This document shows, in pieces, positions 62,802-64,000 of a stretch of DNA of 64,000 nucleotides. The position numbers and the translations under genes were made by a program. Location of the stretch: positions 124,001 through 188,000 of the forward strand of contig JACKOP010000005.1 of the NCBI GenBank assembly GCA_024234165.1, written 5' to 3'. Each line of letters starts with the position of its first letter. Position 1 is the first letter of the stretch. The notes under the pieces are model-generated. The model made no database searches. It was not told where the DNA came from and was given only the letters and a program-made list of their open reading frames with translations. The stretch comes from Pseudomonadales bacterium (GTDB taxonomy: Bacteria > Pseudomonadota > Gammaproteobacteria > Pseudomonadales > UBA5518).

Positions 62802-63743
62802 TCACACGGTCAACAGCGGCGCCACGGAAGCTGCGAAGCACTGGATCTGTTCGATGCATTCCTGCGTTGACCGGGAGCGGAAGCGCACCTGGAGATGATT
62901 CACTCCCATGCTCACCAGTCCTCGCAACGATTCCGCGATTTGCTCGGCATGACCGATCAGCGATCCAGCGGGAAGCTCCCATCCAGGATCGTTGCGACTG
63001 GATTCGATTATGTGCATCGGCTCAACGATCGTGCCGATATCCAGCCACGAGTCGTTCCTGAACTCGCGGCGCAACTCGCGAATCCGCTGGATCTGCTCAT
63101 GAAGAGCACTTCTCGGTGTCCCTTGCGGCAGCCAACCATCGCCATAGGCCGCAACCCGACGCAGTGCCGCCGGACTCGATCCGCCGATCCACACCGGCGG
63201 TCTTGGTTCCTGTACCGCTCGCGGGCCAATATGCATGCCCGAGAAACTCCAGCAGGAACCCTCGTGGGTGGCAGCCTCTGCTTCGAGACATTGCATCAAC
63301 GCCTCGATTGCTTCGTCGCCCCGCTTGCCTCGTTGCGCGAAGCTGCCCGGACCGTTCAACACGTCGAACTCTTCCGCCACATGCCCGACGCCAACGCCGA
63401 TGACGAGTCGTCCGTGCGACAGCCGGTCCAGTGTGCTGAACTCCTTGGCAGCGCGCAGCGGATGCCGCTGAGAGAGCGTCACGACATGTGACAGCAGTCT
63501 CGTGCGCTTCGTAAAACCTGCCAACCACCCCAGCGTTGCGATGGTGTCATACCAGACGGAGCCCATGGCGTCGACCAGTCGTGCAGGAATGGCCGTGTGA
63601 TCGCAGACGCCCAGGTAGAAGCAACCGGCTGCATCGGCGGCTACCGCAATGGCAGCCATGTCGTCCACGGAGGCATGCTTCTCCCACTCCGAAACGTATA
63701 GAGTCGACTGGCTCTGGATGGGAAGCTGCATCCCCCACGCCAC
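62802..63743 (-). CDS. Luciferase-like (LLM) monooxygenase/F420-dependent oxidoreductase
   Basis: A TIM-barrel protein of about 313 residues in the bacterial-luciferase superfamily, probably of the TIGR03619-type F420 group. Seen are WGMQLPIQSQS at the start, DRLSHGRLVIGVGVGHVAEE, the conserved PRPPVWIGGSSPAALRRVA and YGDGWLP. The start is uncertain: GTG 63743 is used, ATG 63731 and GTG 63827 are alternatives, none with a good ribosome site. It converges on luxE copy 2. It could use F420 or reduced flavin; oxidation of an aldehyde or of a ring substrate is possible but unproven. Confidence 0.8.
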   Translation of the reverse strand: MAWGMQLPIQSQSTLYVSEWEKHASVDDMAAIAVAADAAGCFYLGVCDHTAIPARLVDAMGSVWYDTIATLGWLAGFTKRTRLLSHVVTLSQRHPLRAAKEFSTLDRLSHGRLVIGVGVGHVAEEFDVLNGPGSFAQRGKRGDEAIEALMQCLEAEAATHEGSCWSFSGMHIGPRAVQEPRPPVWIGGSSPAALRRVAAYGDGWLPQGTPRSALHEQIQRIRELRREFRNDSWLDIGTIVEPMHIIESSRNDPGWELPAGSLIGHAEQIAESLRGLVSMGVNHLQVRFRSRSTQECIEQIQCFAASVAPLLTV

Positions 63744-63865
63744 TGTGCCGGGAGGAACTATCCGTATGGAGCGCGAAAGACCAGGGGGCTTCACCAAGAT
63801 GAAGCCCTCGTCAAGACCTGTAGCCACATCGCAATATCATCAGGCCAGAAGAAGCGCATCCCGAA

Positions 63866-64000
63866 TCAGAACTTGTATTTGAAATTCACTCCGTATGCGC
63901 GGCTGTCACCAAGCTCGGCCAGCCAGCCGAAGGCCCCGTCGCGCGCGAGTTCAAAGGATGAAATGTAATCCTTGTCCGTGAGGTTTTTCCCCCAGAGCGA
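63866..64000 (-). CDS. TonB-dependent receptor, C-terminal end (runs off the window)
   Basis: Only the last 44 codons are present. The sequence SLWGKNLTDKDYISSFEL and its end, SRAYGVNFKYKF followed by stop, are typical of the last beta strands of TonB receptors, including the NLTDK(D)Y turn and the terminal Phe needed for barrel insertion. It is upstream of the LLM gene on the same strand (gap of 122 bases to GTG 63743). It probably imports the compound degraded by the island. Confidence 0.85.
   Translation of the reverse strand, partial: SLWGKNLTDKDYISSFELARDGAFGWLAELGDSRAYGVNFKYKF

Noticed and set aside
62713..62898. Frame that might extend luxE copy 2 by a frameshift and restore a C-terminal Cys
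   Set aside because: The alternative frame after the stop contains a Cys (DACSADH) but no resemblance to the DDKIGCAG segment of copy 1, and it runs antisense into the LLM gene. A truncated end fits better.

Overview
The window looks like a high-GC gammaproteobacterial chromosome. Gene content and order over the first half follow the arrangement known from Pseudomonas: pilMNOP / ponA / rpmE / priA / SPOR protein / hslVU / DUF971-ubiE-ubiJ-ubiB / hisIE / tatABC / dtd, then typA / glnA / trmL / secB-grx-rhodanese / ctpA / hisBHAF / asmA-mutY-yggX / tRNA-Phe. It is not Pseudomonas itself: argS is absent between priA and the SPOR gene, and some intervening blocks are missing. Type IV pili, Tat export and ubiquinone synthesis point to a motile or adherent Gram-negative with respiratory metabolism.

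Layout. (1) 1-33746: core genes, tightly packed, with only a 75-bp palindromic MITE-like element (18562-18636) as a foreign insertion. (2) 33827-39660: a tRNA-Phe gene followed by a scrap-yard of mobile DNA. It holds a frameshifted HTH gene, a DmeF metal exporter, a type III-like restriction-modification locus decayed to remnants (Mod with internal deletions, Res reduced to its nuclease end and joined to a second HTH gene), an intact class II Fic gene, an intact PrlF-YhaV toxin-antitoxin pair with two operators 22 bp apart, REP-like palindromes, and a 19-bp tmRNA-3'-end-like sequence. (3) 39500-45679: a Fur-type promoter driving one compact operon of TonB receptor, ABC substrate-binding protein, permease, ATPase and NnrS, apparently an uptake route for an unidentified metal complex or cofactor. 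(4) 45733-50074: a DDN/F420-type reductase, a SnoaL-like protein, a CadA/ZntA-like metal ATPase and an AraC regulator.

(5) 50155-64000: a catabolic island of visibly lower GC and different codon use. It holds a double-length class III CoA-transferase, an IclR regulator, an MFS transporter, a ThDP decarboxylase/lyase-like enzyme, two LuxC-type acyl reductases, two LuxE-type acyl-protein synthetases, a luciferase-like monooxygenase and the end of a TonB receptor. There is no luxAB pair and no luxD. The same 16-bp palindrome TATTG-N6-CAATA lies in front of the CoA-transferase gene and in the divergent promoter between the first LuxC and LuxE genes, so IclR probably controls both.

The most interesting point is in the LuxE-like pair. 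The first copy has lost the SSGTSG adenylation loop but keeps the C-terminal acyl-accepting cysteine; the second keeps a textbook loop but ends before the cysteine. This suggests an obligate two-subunit acid-activating machine feeding two LuxC reductases, that is, an ATP- and NADPH-driven carboxylate-to-aldehyde module inside a degradation pathway. Substrate and function are inferred, not shown.
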